Below, in pieces: positions 8,599-15,910 of a stretch of 64,000 nt of DNA. The notes under the pieces are model-generated. The model was not told the DNA's origin and ran no database searches. It saw only the letters and a list, made by a program, of their open reading frames with translations. This stretch comes from Pseudooceanicola endophyticus (GTDB lineage: Bacteria; Pseudomonadota; Alphaproteobacteria; Rhodobacterales; Rhodobacteraceae): NCBI RefSeq assembly GCF_018760365.1, contig NZ_JAHIAB010000010.1, forward strand, positions 1-64,000, given 5' to 3'. Numbering within the stretch: the stretch's first letter is position 1; each line of letters starts with the position of its first letter. The translations under genes and the position numbers were made by a program.

Positions 8599-8646
8599 TG
8601 GTGCCCCCACACGGACTCGAACCGCGGACCCACTGATTACAAATCA
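8599..8646. repeat. attachment core (tRNA-Thr 3' end), left prophage junction
   Basis: Forty-eight bases are identical to 52910-52957, the 3' two thirds of tRNA-Thr including CCA, TPsiC arm and part of the anticodon arm. Only the 3' part of the tRNA is present, so this is not a functional gene. It is the junction shared by the left element and the prophage. Confidence 0.9.
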
Positions 8647-8679
8647 ATATCCCGCGTGAAGATCAGAGTAAAATCAGGA

Positions 8680-8700
8680 CGTTGCGTAACGCCGTTGTGT
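8680..8700. promoter_or_regulatory. putative prophage integrase arm-type sites, left end
   Basis: CGTTGCGT (8680-8687) and CGTTGTGT (8693-8700) are, in reverse complement, close to or identical with the ACACAACG repeats at the right end of the prophage (52848-52884). Their inverted orientation about the core is what arm sites on the two sides of an integrated phage should show. Confidence 0.55.
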
Positions 8701-8715
8701 CGAAACTTCGAAACT

Positions 8716-8755
8716 CACCCGATCCAGCATGGTTCAAGGACCACGGGATCGGGTG
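8716..8755 (+). promoter_or_regulatory. leader hairpin before the first rightward prophage gene
   Basis: CACCCGATCC (8716-8725) and GGATCGGGTG (8746-8755) are perfect inverted repeats around a 20-nt loop. They are followed by a CCACAACAG box that starts about 22 nt before the ATG at 8781. The box and its distance to the start resemble the leader at 37085-37128, but the loop lacks the CCGAAAC sequence. Confidence 0.5.
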
Positions 8756-8780
8756 AAACCACAACAGCGGGAGACCACCC

Positions 8781-9254
8781 ATGGACCTGTCCGACCACCA
8801 CCTTTGCGCGAACTGCGGGGAGGCTGCGTTCTACGATGCGACCATCACGGACCCGGCCTATCTGGCCATGTCCGACGAGACCGAGACGACGGCACCCCTC
8901 GCCGTTCTCGCCCTCTGCCCGGCCTGCGCGAAGACCCACGAACTGATCGTCGTGCGCCGCGAGACCGATGACGAGGAGATCGGCACCTGCGAAAGCTGCT
9001 CCCGGCGCGTGGCCGCGGGCGAGCCGCACACCTTCGGCTCTGATCACGAGGTCCTGCTCTGCGGCAAGTGCTCTCCCACCTGGCAGGATCTGCAGAGCGA
9101 CCCGGAGACGTTCGCGATATTGGACGAGCTGCTGACGCGCGAGCAGGCCGACCGCGCCGTTGCCCACCACCTGGCCGGCGGCGGCAAGCTCACCGACAGC
9201 ATGGCGACGCCCTCCGGCATGGCCGACCTGAAGATCGAGGTGGACCAGGCATGA
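8781..9254 (+). CDS. phage protein with four CxxC knuckles
   Basis: A 157-aa protein of unknown function. It has CANC near residue 9, CPAC near 47, CESC near 70 and CGKC near 93, which suggests two Cys4 zinc ribbons in the first 100 residues, followed by a short helical tail. It is the first gene of a rightward five-gene run at the left end of the prophage. The stop overlaps the next start (ATGA), indicating coupled translation. Confidence 0.65.
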   Translation: MDLSDHHLCANCGEAAFYDATITDPAYLAMSDETETTAPLAVLALCPACAKTHELIVVRRETDDEEIGTCESCSRRVAAGEPHTFGSDHEVLLCGKCSPTWQDLQSDPETFAILDELLTREQADRAVAHHLAGGGKLTDSMATPSGMADLKIEVDQA

Positions 9255-9460
9255 ACATCATCAACAAAACGATCCCGCTCACCGAAGCCATCATGGGGCT
9301 TCTCCCTCATCAACGGAAGCGCCTCACGGCCCAATGGGAACCGTTCCAGCAGGCCGGCATCGAGCGCGCTGTTATCCGTTATGACGGCTGGGAGATCGCG
9401 GTGGTCGAGCCGACGCCGGAGTTCGTCAGATTCTGTGCACAGCGGGGAGTGGTGGCATGA
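9251..9460 (+). CDS. small hypothetical phage protein
   Basis: A 69-aa protein starting MNIINKTIPLTEAIMG. It begins at an ATGA overlap with the upstream zinc-knuckle gene and ends in an ATGA overlap with the downstream gene. This tight packing is the main evidence that it is real. No domain is recognised. Confidence 0.6.
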   Translation: MNIINKTIPLTEAIMGLLPHQRKRLTAQWEPFQQAGIERAVIRYDGWEIAVVEPTPEFVRFCAQRGVVA

Positions 9461-10146
9461 AGATCTTCGAGCACACCTCACGCGAACGCGGCATGTGGCG
9501 CGGCTGGTTCAAGAACGGCCAGAGCCTCGAAATCACCTGGTGGAAGACGTGTGTCGGCCTGCGCTTCGGGCAACATGGCAGAAGCAAGCACATCTGGATC
9601 GGGCTTGGCTTCGTCCAGGCGTTCATTCCTCGCGGTGTCGATGACCAGCACGAGTATTTCGGCGAGGAACCCGACTGGGGCCTCGATATCTCCCGCGAGT
9701 TCGGGATCGTCTGGACATGGAACCGCTATCGCAAGTCCTGGGACTGGCCGTTCCACGTCATCCTTCTCTCTGCCGATTACGAAACCGAGGGCGGCGGCTG
9801 GGCCGATATCTACGCCAAGAACGAGACCAAGACCGGCGAGGAATGGGTGCGCCGACCCGGCGCCAAGCGGGAAACCTACCCCTATCGCTATGTGCTTCGC
9901 AGCGGTCAGGTCCAGGAGCGCAACGCCACCATCACCAAGGAGCGCTGGTCACGCGGCCGCCACATCCTGAGCCGCCTCGGCTGGCCCGCGCGGGTGACTT
10001 ACAGAATTGACGTGAAATTCGACGGCGAGGTCGGCGAGCGCACCGGCTCCTGGAAGGGCGGAACCATCGGCTGCAGCTACGAGATGCTGCCCGGGGAGAC
10101 CCCGGAGCAAACCCTGCGGCGCATGGAGCGGGAAAGGAAATTCTGA
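9457..10146 (+). CDS. hypothetical phage protein
   Basis: A 229-aa protein rich in Trp and Tyr (for example WRGWFKNG, WWKTCVGLRF, WTWNRYRKSWDW), with no membrane segment or signal peptide. It probably has a beta-rich fold. I do not recognise a family. Start and stop both overlap the neighbours by a few bases, so it is part of the same rightward operon. Confidence 0.65.
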   Translation: MKIFEHTSRERGMWRGWFKNGQSLEITWWKTCVGLRFGQHGRSKHIWIGLGFVQAFIPRGVDDQHEYFGEEPDWGLDISREFGIVWTWNRYRKSWDWPFHVILLSADYETEGGGWADIYAKNETKTGEEWVRRPGAKRETYPYRYVLRSGQVQERNATITKERWSRGRHILSRLGWPARVTYRIDVKFDGEVGERTGSWKGGTIGCSYEMLPGETPEQTLRRMERERKF

Positions 10147-10877
10147 TGATGGAAGAAGCAATCGCAGCCCTGTCGGCCAAGCTGAAAGAGCTTTCCGCTG
10201 AGGATCTGGCGATGACCTTTGCCTTCATGATTAAGTCGACGGACGGCGCTCTGGTGCTGGCGGATAGCCTCGCGGCCGAGACCCTGCGCGCCGACCAGGC
10301 AGAGCGCAGAGAGCGTGCGCTCAAGGACAGCACGGCGGAACTGCGCGATGCGCTGCGGGAACTCAACGCCCTGCGCGCCGAGAACGAACGCCTGCGTGCG
10401 GCCCCGGCTGGCATGTGGGTGAAGCAGTGGGAATTTGATGCCCCGTATTCTCTCGTACGGACCGAAGGGTTAGGAGGAGTTTGGTTTGGGCTGTCCGCAC
10501 ACGGCGTACGCACTGCATCATTTTCTGTCGCATCATGGGGCAGTGAGCAAGCCTGCATCGAAGCCGCATGGCACCATGCTTATGGGTTTCCAGTAGACCG
10601 CTCCGCACCCGACCTGATCCCCCGCGCCGAGGCGCTGGCGATGGTGGCGGCGGACCGAACGGAGAACTGTGTGATCTGTATCGGGTCCGGTAAGGATGCG
10701 GCTGGGGACGACTGCGACCATGGGCTGACCACTGACGCCCGCGCCGCCCTTAACGCCATGATCGCGAAGGCAGTTGCCGAAGAGCGCGAGGCATGCGTGC
10801 GCAGGGTGGTGGACTACCTAATCCCGCTCGGCCGGCTCGACAGCAAGCTCTATGCCGTGATCCGTGACCAGAAGTAG
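10146..10877 (+). CDS. hypothetical phage protein with N-terminal coiled coil
   Basis: A 243-aa protein. Residues about 1-85 form a predicted helical and coiled-coil segment (RDALRELNALRAENERLR). The middle resembles a small alpha/beta domain, and CVICIGSGKDAAGDDCDHG near residue 175 contains Cys and His residues that might bind metal. Two-part proteins with such an N-terminal heptad region are common in phage accessory regions. It starts in a TGATG overlap with the upstream gene. Confidence 0.6.
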   Translation: MMEEAIAALSAKLKELSAEDLAMTFAFMIKSTDGALVLADSLAAETLRADQAERRERALKDSTAELRDALRELNALRAENERLRAAPAGMWVKQWEFDAPYSLVRTEGLGGVWFGLSAHGVRTASFSVASWGSEQACIEAAWHHAYGFPVDRSAPDLIPRAEALAMVAADRTENCVICIGSGKDAAGDDCDHGLTTDARAALNAMIAKAVAEEREACVRRVVDYLIPLGRLDSKLYAVIRDQK

Positions 10878-11099
10878 ATGGAGCGCTTCGGAATTTTGAG
10901 CCGCAATGCCTTGGCAGCAGCTATGATGGAGATTGCCAGCGACAATTGGGCCGGGGACATGCCGCTCATGTCCATTGAGGATCGAAAGAAGGTCAGCTCC
11001 GCCAATCTATCGCGGGAAGAGATCGAGGAGCGTAACCGCGCCAAGAGCCGGCAGGAAAGACGCCAGATCGAGCGCTTGAGGCGCAAGGGTAGAGCCTGA
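10878..11099 (+). CDS. small basic hypothetical phage protein
   Basis: A 73-aa protein with a very basic, helical C terminus (RNRAKSRQERRQIERLRRKG). The ATG follows the upstream stop with no gap. It is the last gene of the rightward run and ends a few bases before a terminator hairpin. Nucleic-acid binding is plausible from charge alone. Confidence 0.55.
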   Translation: MERFGILSRNALAAAMMEIASDNWAGDMPLMSIEDRKKVSSANLSREEIEERNRAKSRQERRQIERLRRKGRA

Positions 11100-11105
11100 A
11101 ACGAA

Positions 11106-11133
11106 AAGGCCCCGGTCGCAATGCCGGGGCCTT
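11106..11133 (-). terminator. intrinsic terminator of the leftward late operon
   Basis: A perfect 10-bp GC-rich stem (11106-11115 with 11124-11133, loop of 8 nt) is followed on the minus strand by TTTTCGTTT. It lies between the convergent ends of the rightward run (stop at 11099) and the late operon (stop at 11153). On the plus strand the T-tract is poor, so it should mainly end leftward transcription. Confidence 0.8.
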
Positions 11134-11152
11134 CTGCTGTCTGGAGGGGCGC

Positions 11153-11662
11153 TCAGGCGATCGAGAAGGCCGCCACCCGCGCGGTGTAGCTGGCGCCGGC
11201 GATCAGCGTGTCGGTCACGTTGTAGACCTTGAAGCTGATGGTGTCGGCCGCCGAGATCCAGGCGCCCTGCAGGATCAGCCCGTCCGGCAGCGCCTCGGTC
11301 AGCGCCGCCTGCAGGTGCATCGCCGTGGTGGCGCCGGTCAGGGTGGCCGTCACGGTCTGGGCCGTCAGGGTGTCGGTGTCCGCCAGGGTCACGGTCACGC
11401 TGCCGGCGTACAGGTTGGTGATCGTCTTGCCGGAGAGGAACTGCAGGCTGGTGATGATCGCGGTCTGCGCCGTCAGGTTGGTGATCGTGCTAGTGGTGAA
11501 GTTGGCGGCCGCGCCCTTGATCGCGATATCGAAGGCGGCCAGGAAATTCGCGACCGTCACCTTCCCCCCGGCATCGAGGCTCTGGCAAAACATCACCATC
11601 AGATCGCTGGTGCTGAGATCGCCCGACCCGATCACGGTTGCGATTTCGTCAATCTCCGGCAT
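11153..11662 (-). CDS. hypothetical late protein, possible virion component
   Basis: A 169-aa protein, the last gene of the late operon after holin. It is rich in Thr, Ala and Val in repeating beta-like patterns (TITNLTAQTAIITSLQFLSG), with no Cys and no signal peptide. Composition suits a beta-structured virion or fibre-associated protein, but no family is recognised. Confidence 0.55.
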   Translation of the reverse strand: MPEIDEIATVIGSGDLSTSDLMVMFCQSLDAGGKVTVANFLAAFDIAIKGAAANFTTSTITNLTAQTAIITSLQFLSGKTITNLYAGSVTVTLADTDTLTAQTVTATLTGATTAMHLQAALTEALPDGLILQGAWISAADTISFKVYNVTDTLIAGASYTARVAAFSIA

Positions 11663-11683
11663 GGCCGCTCTCCTTCTTCTCGA

Positions 11684-12049
11684 TCAGGCTGCTGTGGGCG
11701 TCGTCGAGCCCAGCACGTCGTTCAACTTGGACTGGATCAGCTTCTGCAAGATCCCTTCGCTGGGCTGCAGGGTGGCGATGGCATCGGGAACGCTCGCCTT
11801 CACGTAGTCCAGGACGGGGCCGTAGATGGCGGACGGATTGTCGATCTTGCCGTCCTTGGCATAGTCGACCAGCGCGGCCTTGACGCCAGACAGGATGGCA
11901 GAATGCAGGTCGGCCTGCGCCTTGGCCTGCAGGGTGATGCCAATGTAATCCTTGGCCAGCTTGGCGCCGTATCCCAGCAGGGCGGTGATGACGGTGCCCA
12001 GCAGGTATAGGATCAGCGGCATGGCAAAGTTCAGTGCGATGGCATTCAT
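11684..12049 (-). CDS. putative holin (LLH-like)
   Basis: A 121-aa protein with one N-terminal membrane segment (about residues 8-27, FAMPLILYLLGTVITALLGYG) followed by a long amphipathic, mostly helical cytoplasmic region. This matches the layout of the LLH family of phage holins. It lies directly downstream of the endolysin gene. It would form the membrane lesions that release the endolysin or trigger lysis timing. Confidence 0.6.
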   Translation of the reverse strand: MNAIALNFAMPLILYLLGTVITALLGYGAKLAKDYIGITLQAKAQADLHSAILSGVKAALVDYAKDGKIDNPSAIYGPVLDYVKASVPDAIATLQPSEGILQKLIQSKLNDVLGSTTPTAA

Positions 12050-12084
12050 GATGGGTCCTCCGAATGCGTGTGGTGGGGTGGTAG

Positions 12085-12783
12085 TCAGGCGGCCAGCAGG
12101 ACGCCCCAGGTGGCCGGGCCGACGATCCCGTCGGGCAGCAAGCGGCGTGCGGTCTGGAAGGCCTCGACAGCATCCTCGGTCTGGCGCCCGAAGAGGCCAT
12201 CAGCCGCGCCCACATCGAAGCCAGCAGAGGCCAGAAGGGTCTGCAGCTCGGGCACCGGATCGCCGGAGGAGCCGCGGCGCAGGGTGCGGCGGGTGTCGGG
12301 CTGCAGCGCGGCCAGATATTCGGTGGCGAGGGCCGCAATGTCGGCCGCGCGGTCGGTGCCGTTGATGACATGCCGCGCGCCCTCGAAGTCGCAGCGGGTG
12401 GCCGAGACGTAATCCGTCAGCTTCTTGCCGGTGAACCAGCCTTCCATGCTGCCATGCACCAGGATCTTCACCGCGGCATCGGGCTCCATCACCGCATCCG
12501 GGTCAGTCAGGAAATCCATGTCGAGCTTCTGGCCGGCGCTGATGTAGTTGGCCTCCCAGGTCAGCTGCACGAGGCCGCGGCCATACCAGGGGTAATAGCG
12601 CAGCTTCTCCCGGTAGGCCTCGGCTTTGCTGCCGAGGTAATAGGCCTCGCGCACGGGTTCGAGGCTCGCGGCGGTCTCCCAGGCGGCGGTGGCCAGCAGG
12701 TATGCCGTCTGCGCCGTCGTGCAGCCATAGGCCTCGGCCACGGCACGGATCTCCGGGGTCAGGCCGATCTTCAGGTCGGTCAT
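12085..12783 (-). CDS. endolysin: GH19-like muramidase with peptidoglycan-binding domain
   Basis: The 232-aa protein has an N-terminal lysozyme/chitinase-like domain of the GH19 type: a likely catalytic Glu near 36 in ATAAWETAAS, and YGRGLVQLTWEANY near 67-80, a hallmark of phage GH19 endolysins. Residues about 165-232 form a PG_binding_1 domain (GDPVPELQTLLASAGF, DGLFGRQTEDAVEAFQ). It should degrade the cell wall at the end of the lytic cycle. There is no signal peptide, so it needs the holin encoded downstream. Its ATG overlaps the stop of the upstream membrane-protein gene. Confidence 0.85.
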   Translation of the reverse strand: MTDLKIGLTPEIRAVAEAYGCTTAQTAYLLATAAWETAASLEPVREAYYLGSKAEAYREKLRYYPWYGRGLVQLTWEANYISAGQKLDMDFLTDPDAVMEPDAAVKILVHGSMEGWFTGKKLTDYVSATRCDFEGARHVINGTDRAADIAALATEYLAALQPDTRRTLRRGSSGDPVPELQTLLASAGFDVGAADGLFGRQTEDAVEAFQTARRLLPDGIVGPATWGVLLAA

Positions 12784-13451
12784 GGATTGCTCCTTGCGGC
12801 ATCGGCCGCGGCTTGGGTGGGGAAGATCGTGAAGCGGTCCCGGGGGCTGTTGAACGAGATCGGATCTTCGTCCGGCTCGGTCCCGGGGCAGTTCGTGTAA
12901 AATGCTTCGAACGTGAAATCGGCCTCAGGCTCCAGGCCGGTCGGCGTCATGAGGGTGATCTCGACGTCCTCCCAGGTCGGCCCCATGTTGCGGCCGCTCG
13001 GCTGGTCCAGGCGCCGGGCCCCGACGAAGCTATCGGATCTCGGGTTGATGAAGCCCCATTGGATGGAGCCCCGGACGATCCTGCAGGACAGCGCGGCTTC
13101 CAGGCGGCGCAGGCGGACCCGGATCTGGCAGGGCTGCCCCTCAACGCAGTAGCCCCGCACCGGTGCGGTGTTGAAGGTCGACATCTCGAAGACGGCCTCG
13201 GGTTGCTTCAGCCGGCGCACGTCGGCGGCCAGGGCGGCTTGGCGCGCGCTGATCGTGTCGATCTTGGCGTCGATCTGGCCGAGGGCCTGAGGGCTGTCCC
13301 AGATCGCGACGGCGCGGTCCCGCACCGGCTCGAACACCACGGCGACGATCGCGCCGAAGACGGCCAGCAGCAGCCAGTCCATGGCCTTGGTCCAGAGGCG
13401 CTCCAGGAACCAGGTGCGGCGGGGGATCTGCTTTCCGTTCGCGTCGGTCAT
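12780..13451 (-). CDS. single-pass membrane protein of the lysis region
   Basis: A 223-aa protein with a short cytoplasmic N terminus, one membrane segment (about residues 25-43, AMDWLLLAVFGAIVAVVFEP), a short coiled coil and a periplasmic domain with Cys residues (RGYCVEGQPCQIRVR). The start was set at the internal ATG preceded by GAGGGTG; a longer frame adds 20 residues that read through the tailspike gene end. Its position before endolysin and holin suggests a role in lysis, perhaps spanin-like, but I do not recognise the family. Confidence 0.6.
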   Translation of the reverse strand: MTDANGKQIPRRTWFLERLWTKAMDWLLLAVFGAIVAVVFEPVRDRAVAIWDSPQALGQIDAKIDTISARQAALAADVRRLKQPEAVFEMSTFNTAPVRGYCVEGQPCQIRVRLRRLEAALSCRIVRGSIQWGFINPRSDSFVGARRLDQPSGRNMGPTWEDVEITLMTPTGLEPEADFTFEAFYTNCPGTEPDEDPISFNSPRDRFTIFPTQAAADAARSNP

Positions 13452-13458
13452 GTCACCC

Positions 13459-15870
13459 TCACCAGCTCGACAGCGCGACGCGCTTCCAGGTGTCTTCGTC
13501 GGTGCACGCATAGAAATAATTGTCGTCGGCGCTCATTTCCCCAATTCGACCATTCGATCCTGCATCAGTGGGGGGCGTGTCCCTCCACATGCCGGCCTGA
13601 ATTGCAGTCCCATCACTCAGGGCCGCGCCGATACGGCGGAGGTCATTCACGACGTAAGAAGCGCCAGGGGTAAGCGTTGATGGATAGGCCGTGGAAGCGA
13701 ACACAGCTGCCGACTGCAATGCCAGCCACCCGGTGGTTCCGGTCCCGCCCTTCTTCGTGAAGACCTGGTCGCTGTCGTTCTCGCCCGGCGATTGATCCTT
13801 CTTCAGGTAGATCGACCCCGCAGGAGCCGCGATGGACCCCTCGGGATGGCCAGTTCCGGAGATCAGCCACGGGCTGTCTGCATCGGTCCCAAGACGGATG
13901 ACCGAAAAGACGCCGGGCAGTGCTGCCAATGCGGCCATCGCACCGGCCGCCTTGGCCGTAGCCGCGCTGTCAATCGAGGTCGTCACATTCGACGGCATTT
14001 CCGCGATGATCGGCCCCGTGACGTTCGGCCCGATCACAAGATCGGTGCCGCTGGTCGACATCTGCGCCCAGCTGGATTTCACACGACCAGCGTTGTTGAC
14101 GACGAAGGTATCCCCGGCCCCGGAGGTCACGTCCCCTGACACGACAATTTCTGCAGGCGCCTTTACATCGGTCGAGGAGTAGACGGGATCGCCGTCTTCA
14201 TCTGTCGTCCAGATGTCGGTGCTGGCGCCGTTCATCTCCAGACCGGGCTGCCCTGCGATGGTCGAATTGAACTTCGCCGCATGCCATTGGCAGGACGAAA
14301 CCCAACCGGTCATCCGCGCCATGGGGCTGGTATGGCCTCCGCTGGCGGAGGAATTGATCGCGTGGAAAAGCGGGAGAAGCATATCCACCCGCCTGATCGC
14401 GTTTCCTGCGATGGGCACGGTGCCGGTTGCCAAGCCCATGTTGGCCCGGTTGAAGTTATGTCCGATGTGAAGACCGACGAAATACGGGTAGACGATCCTC
14501 GGACCAAAGAAATTGCACAGGTTCGTGCCGTCGCCGATGCCCCAGGTGTCGATAACCACGGCGGGATGCGGATCGGTGGTATCCGAACCGTCTCCACCGC
14601 CCCGGCTCTCGATGCTGTAGAAATCGCACTCGCGGATGTAGCAGGCGGCGTCATTGCCCTCAGAATTGACGCCGTTGTAGTGGCCGAAATGGAAGTGTGT
14701 GCCGCGCAGACCCTCGATGTAGATGTCGTACCAGGCCATCCGGTCATTGCGACCCGTGCAGCGGATACCGTGCTGAAGGCCCGCAAGATCTCGCTGCGAG
14801 CGGATGGAGAAGTCCCGCAGCATGACCCCCGCATTGTCCTTGGTCAGATCAGGGACAGAACCGCCATTGTCAGTACCAATGAAATTCGTCTCCAGCAGCT
14901 CGATCACAGGACTGCCCAGGAAATCGGAGGCCGGCTTCAGGACCGATTGCCGCTTGCCAGCACCGCGGATCGAAATCGCCTCGGTGATCAGCAGGGTGTC
15001 CTCAGTCACGAAGGTTCCCGGCGGCAGGAACACCTCGCCACCGCCAGCCTCCTGGGCACGGGACACGGCGCGCAGAAGGGCGGTCGTGTCATCGGTCAGG
15101 CCGCGCTTGAAGGCCGCCACGTTGAAGGACCAGCGATCACGGGGCCGGACATAGAGCGGCACGCCCAGTCCGGTCGCGTTGTCCGGATCATCCTCAGTCT
15201 CGGGAGCGACCTCGTAGCTGAACTGCTCCGACCGCGTGCGGACATAGTTTCCGGCGGCGACCTGCCCCTCACCAGCCTCAAAGGTGATCGAGGTGTCGGC
15301 CTCAACTGCCGCAACATCATCCAGCCAGACGCCCTCATAGAGCGCAGCCTGTCCTGCAGAAATCTTAGCCGCTTCGGCATTTCCTTGGGCTCCGGAGATC
15401 TCGTCAGCGGATGGGCCATCAATGTAGCCGCCCCGATCCTCGTCCCAGATCGGCGCCCGGCCGCTGCTGGGCGCATAGGGCGCTTGGTTCGAGAAGGTCT
15501 GCAGGCCGCGCTTCGCCCAGCTCCGCGCCTCCGAGACCATTGCCGTGACGCGCGCCAGCTCGACGTTCAGCTTGTCGGTCAGGGTCGGCTCGGTATAGCC
15601 GTAGTCGTTGCCGCGCGCCGTGGACATGTCCCCGAAGAGGTCGATCACGGTGCCGATCGGCAGATCCTCGTCAAACAGGATCGTCGCGTCGTCGGTGTAG
15701 TTGTCCGAGAAATTTGCCGTGATTGTGTAGCCGGTCGTCACCGAGTCCTTGTCGATAAAGACCGCGACGGCGTCGCTTTCAAAGAGGCGGAAACCAACCT
15801 CGAACGGCCCGGCAGAGGCGGCCGCCAAGGTGATGGTGTTGATGCGGGGCGTGGAGGGAACCGTGACCAT
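13459..15870 (-). CDS. tailspike / tail fibre with pectate-lyase-like beta-helix
   Basis: An 803-aa late protein. The first ~170 residues look like the virion-attachment domain of podoviral tail fibres. A pectate lyase superfamily beta-helix begins near residue 260 (TDDTTALLRAVSRAQ, GGGEVFLPPGTFVTEDTL, ISIRGAGKRQSVLKP). The C terminus has a small repeat-like module ending in YFYACTDEDTWKRVAL. It should recognise, and possibly depolymerise, a surface polysaccharide of the host. It follows the internal virion protein genes and precedes the lysis genes. Confidence 0.8.
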   Translation of the reverse strand: MVTVPSTPRINTITLAAASAGPFEVGFRLFESDAVAVFIDKDSVTTGYTITANFSDNYTDDATILFDEDLPIGTVIDLFGDMSTARGNDYGYTEPTLTDKLNVELARVTAMVSEARSWAKRGLQTFSNQAPYAPSSGRAPIWDEDRGGYIDGPSADEISGAQGNAEAAKISAGQAALYEGVWLDDVAAVEADTSITFEAGEGQVAAGNYVRTRSEQFSYEVAPETEDDPDNATGLGVPLYVRPRDRWSFNVAAFKRGLTDDTTALLRAVSRAQEAGGGEVFLPPGTFVTEDTLLITEAISIRGAGKRQSVLKPASDFLGSPVIELLETNFIGTDNGGSVPDLTKDNAGVMLRDFSIRSQRDLAGLQHGIRCTGRNDRMAWYDIYIEGLRGTHFHFGHYNGVNSEGNDAACYIRECDFYSIESRGGGDGSDTTDPHPAVVIDTWGIGDGTNLCNFFGPRIVYPYFVGLHIGHNFNRANMGLATGTVPIAGNAIRRVDMLLPLFHAINSSASGGHTSPMARMTGWVSSCQWHAAKFNSTIAGQPGLEMNGASTDIWTTDEDGDPVYSSTDVKAPAEIVVSGDVTSGAGDTFVVNNAGRVKSSWAQMSTSGTDLVIGPNVTGPIIAEMPSNVTTSIDSAATAKAAGAMAALAALPGVFSVIRLGTDADSPWLISGTGHPEGSIAAPAGSIYLKKDQSPGENDSDQVFTKKGGTGTTGWLALQSAAVFASTAYPSTLTPGASYVVNDLRRIGAALSDGTAIQAGMWRDTPPTDAGSNGRIGEMSADDNYFYACTDEDTWKRVALSSW

Positions 15871-15910
15871 GCCGGCACCATCGCGGGCACCGGCATTTCC
15901 ACGAATGCAC

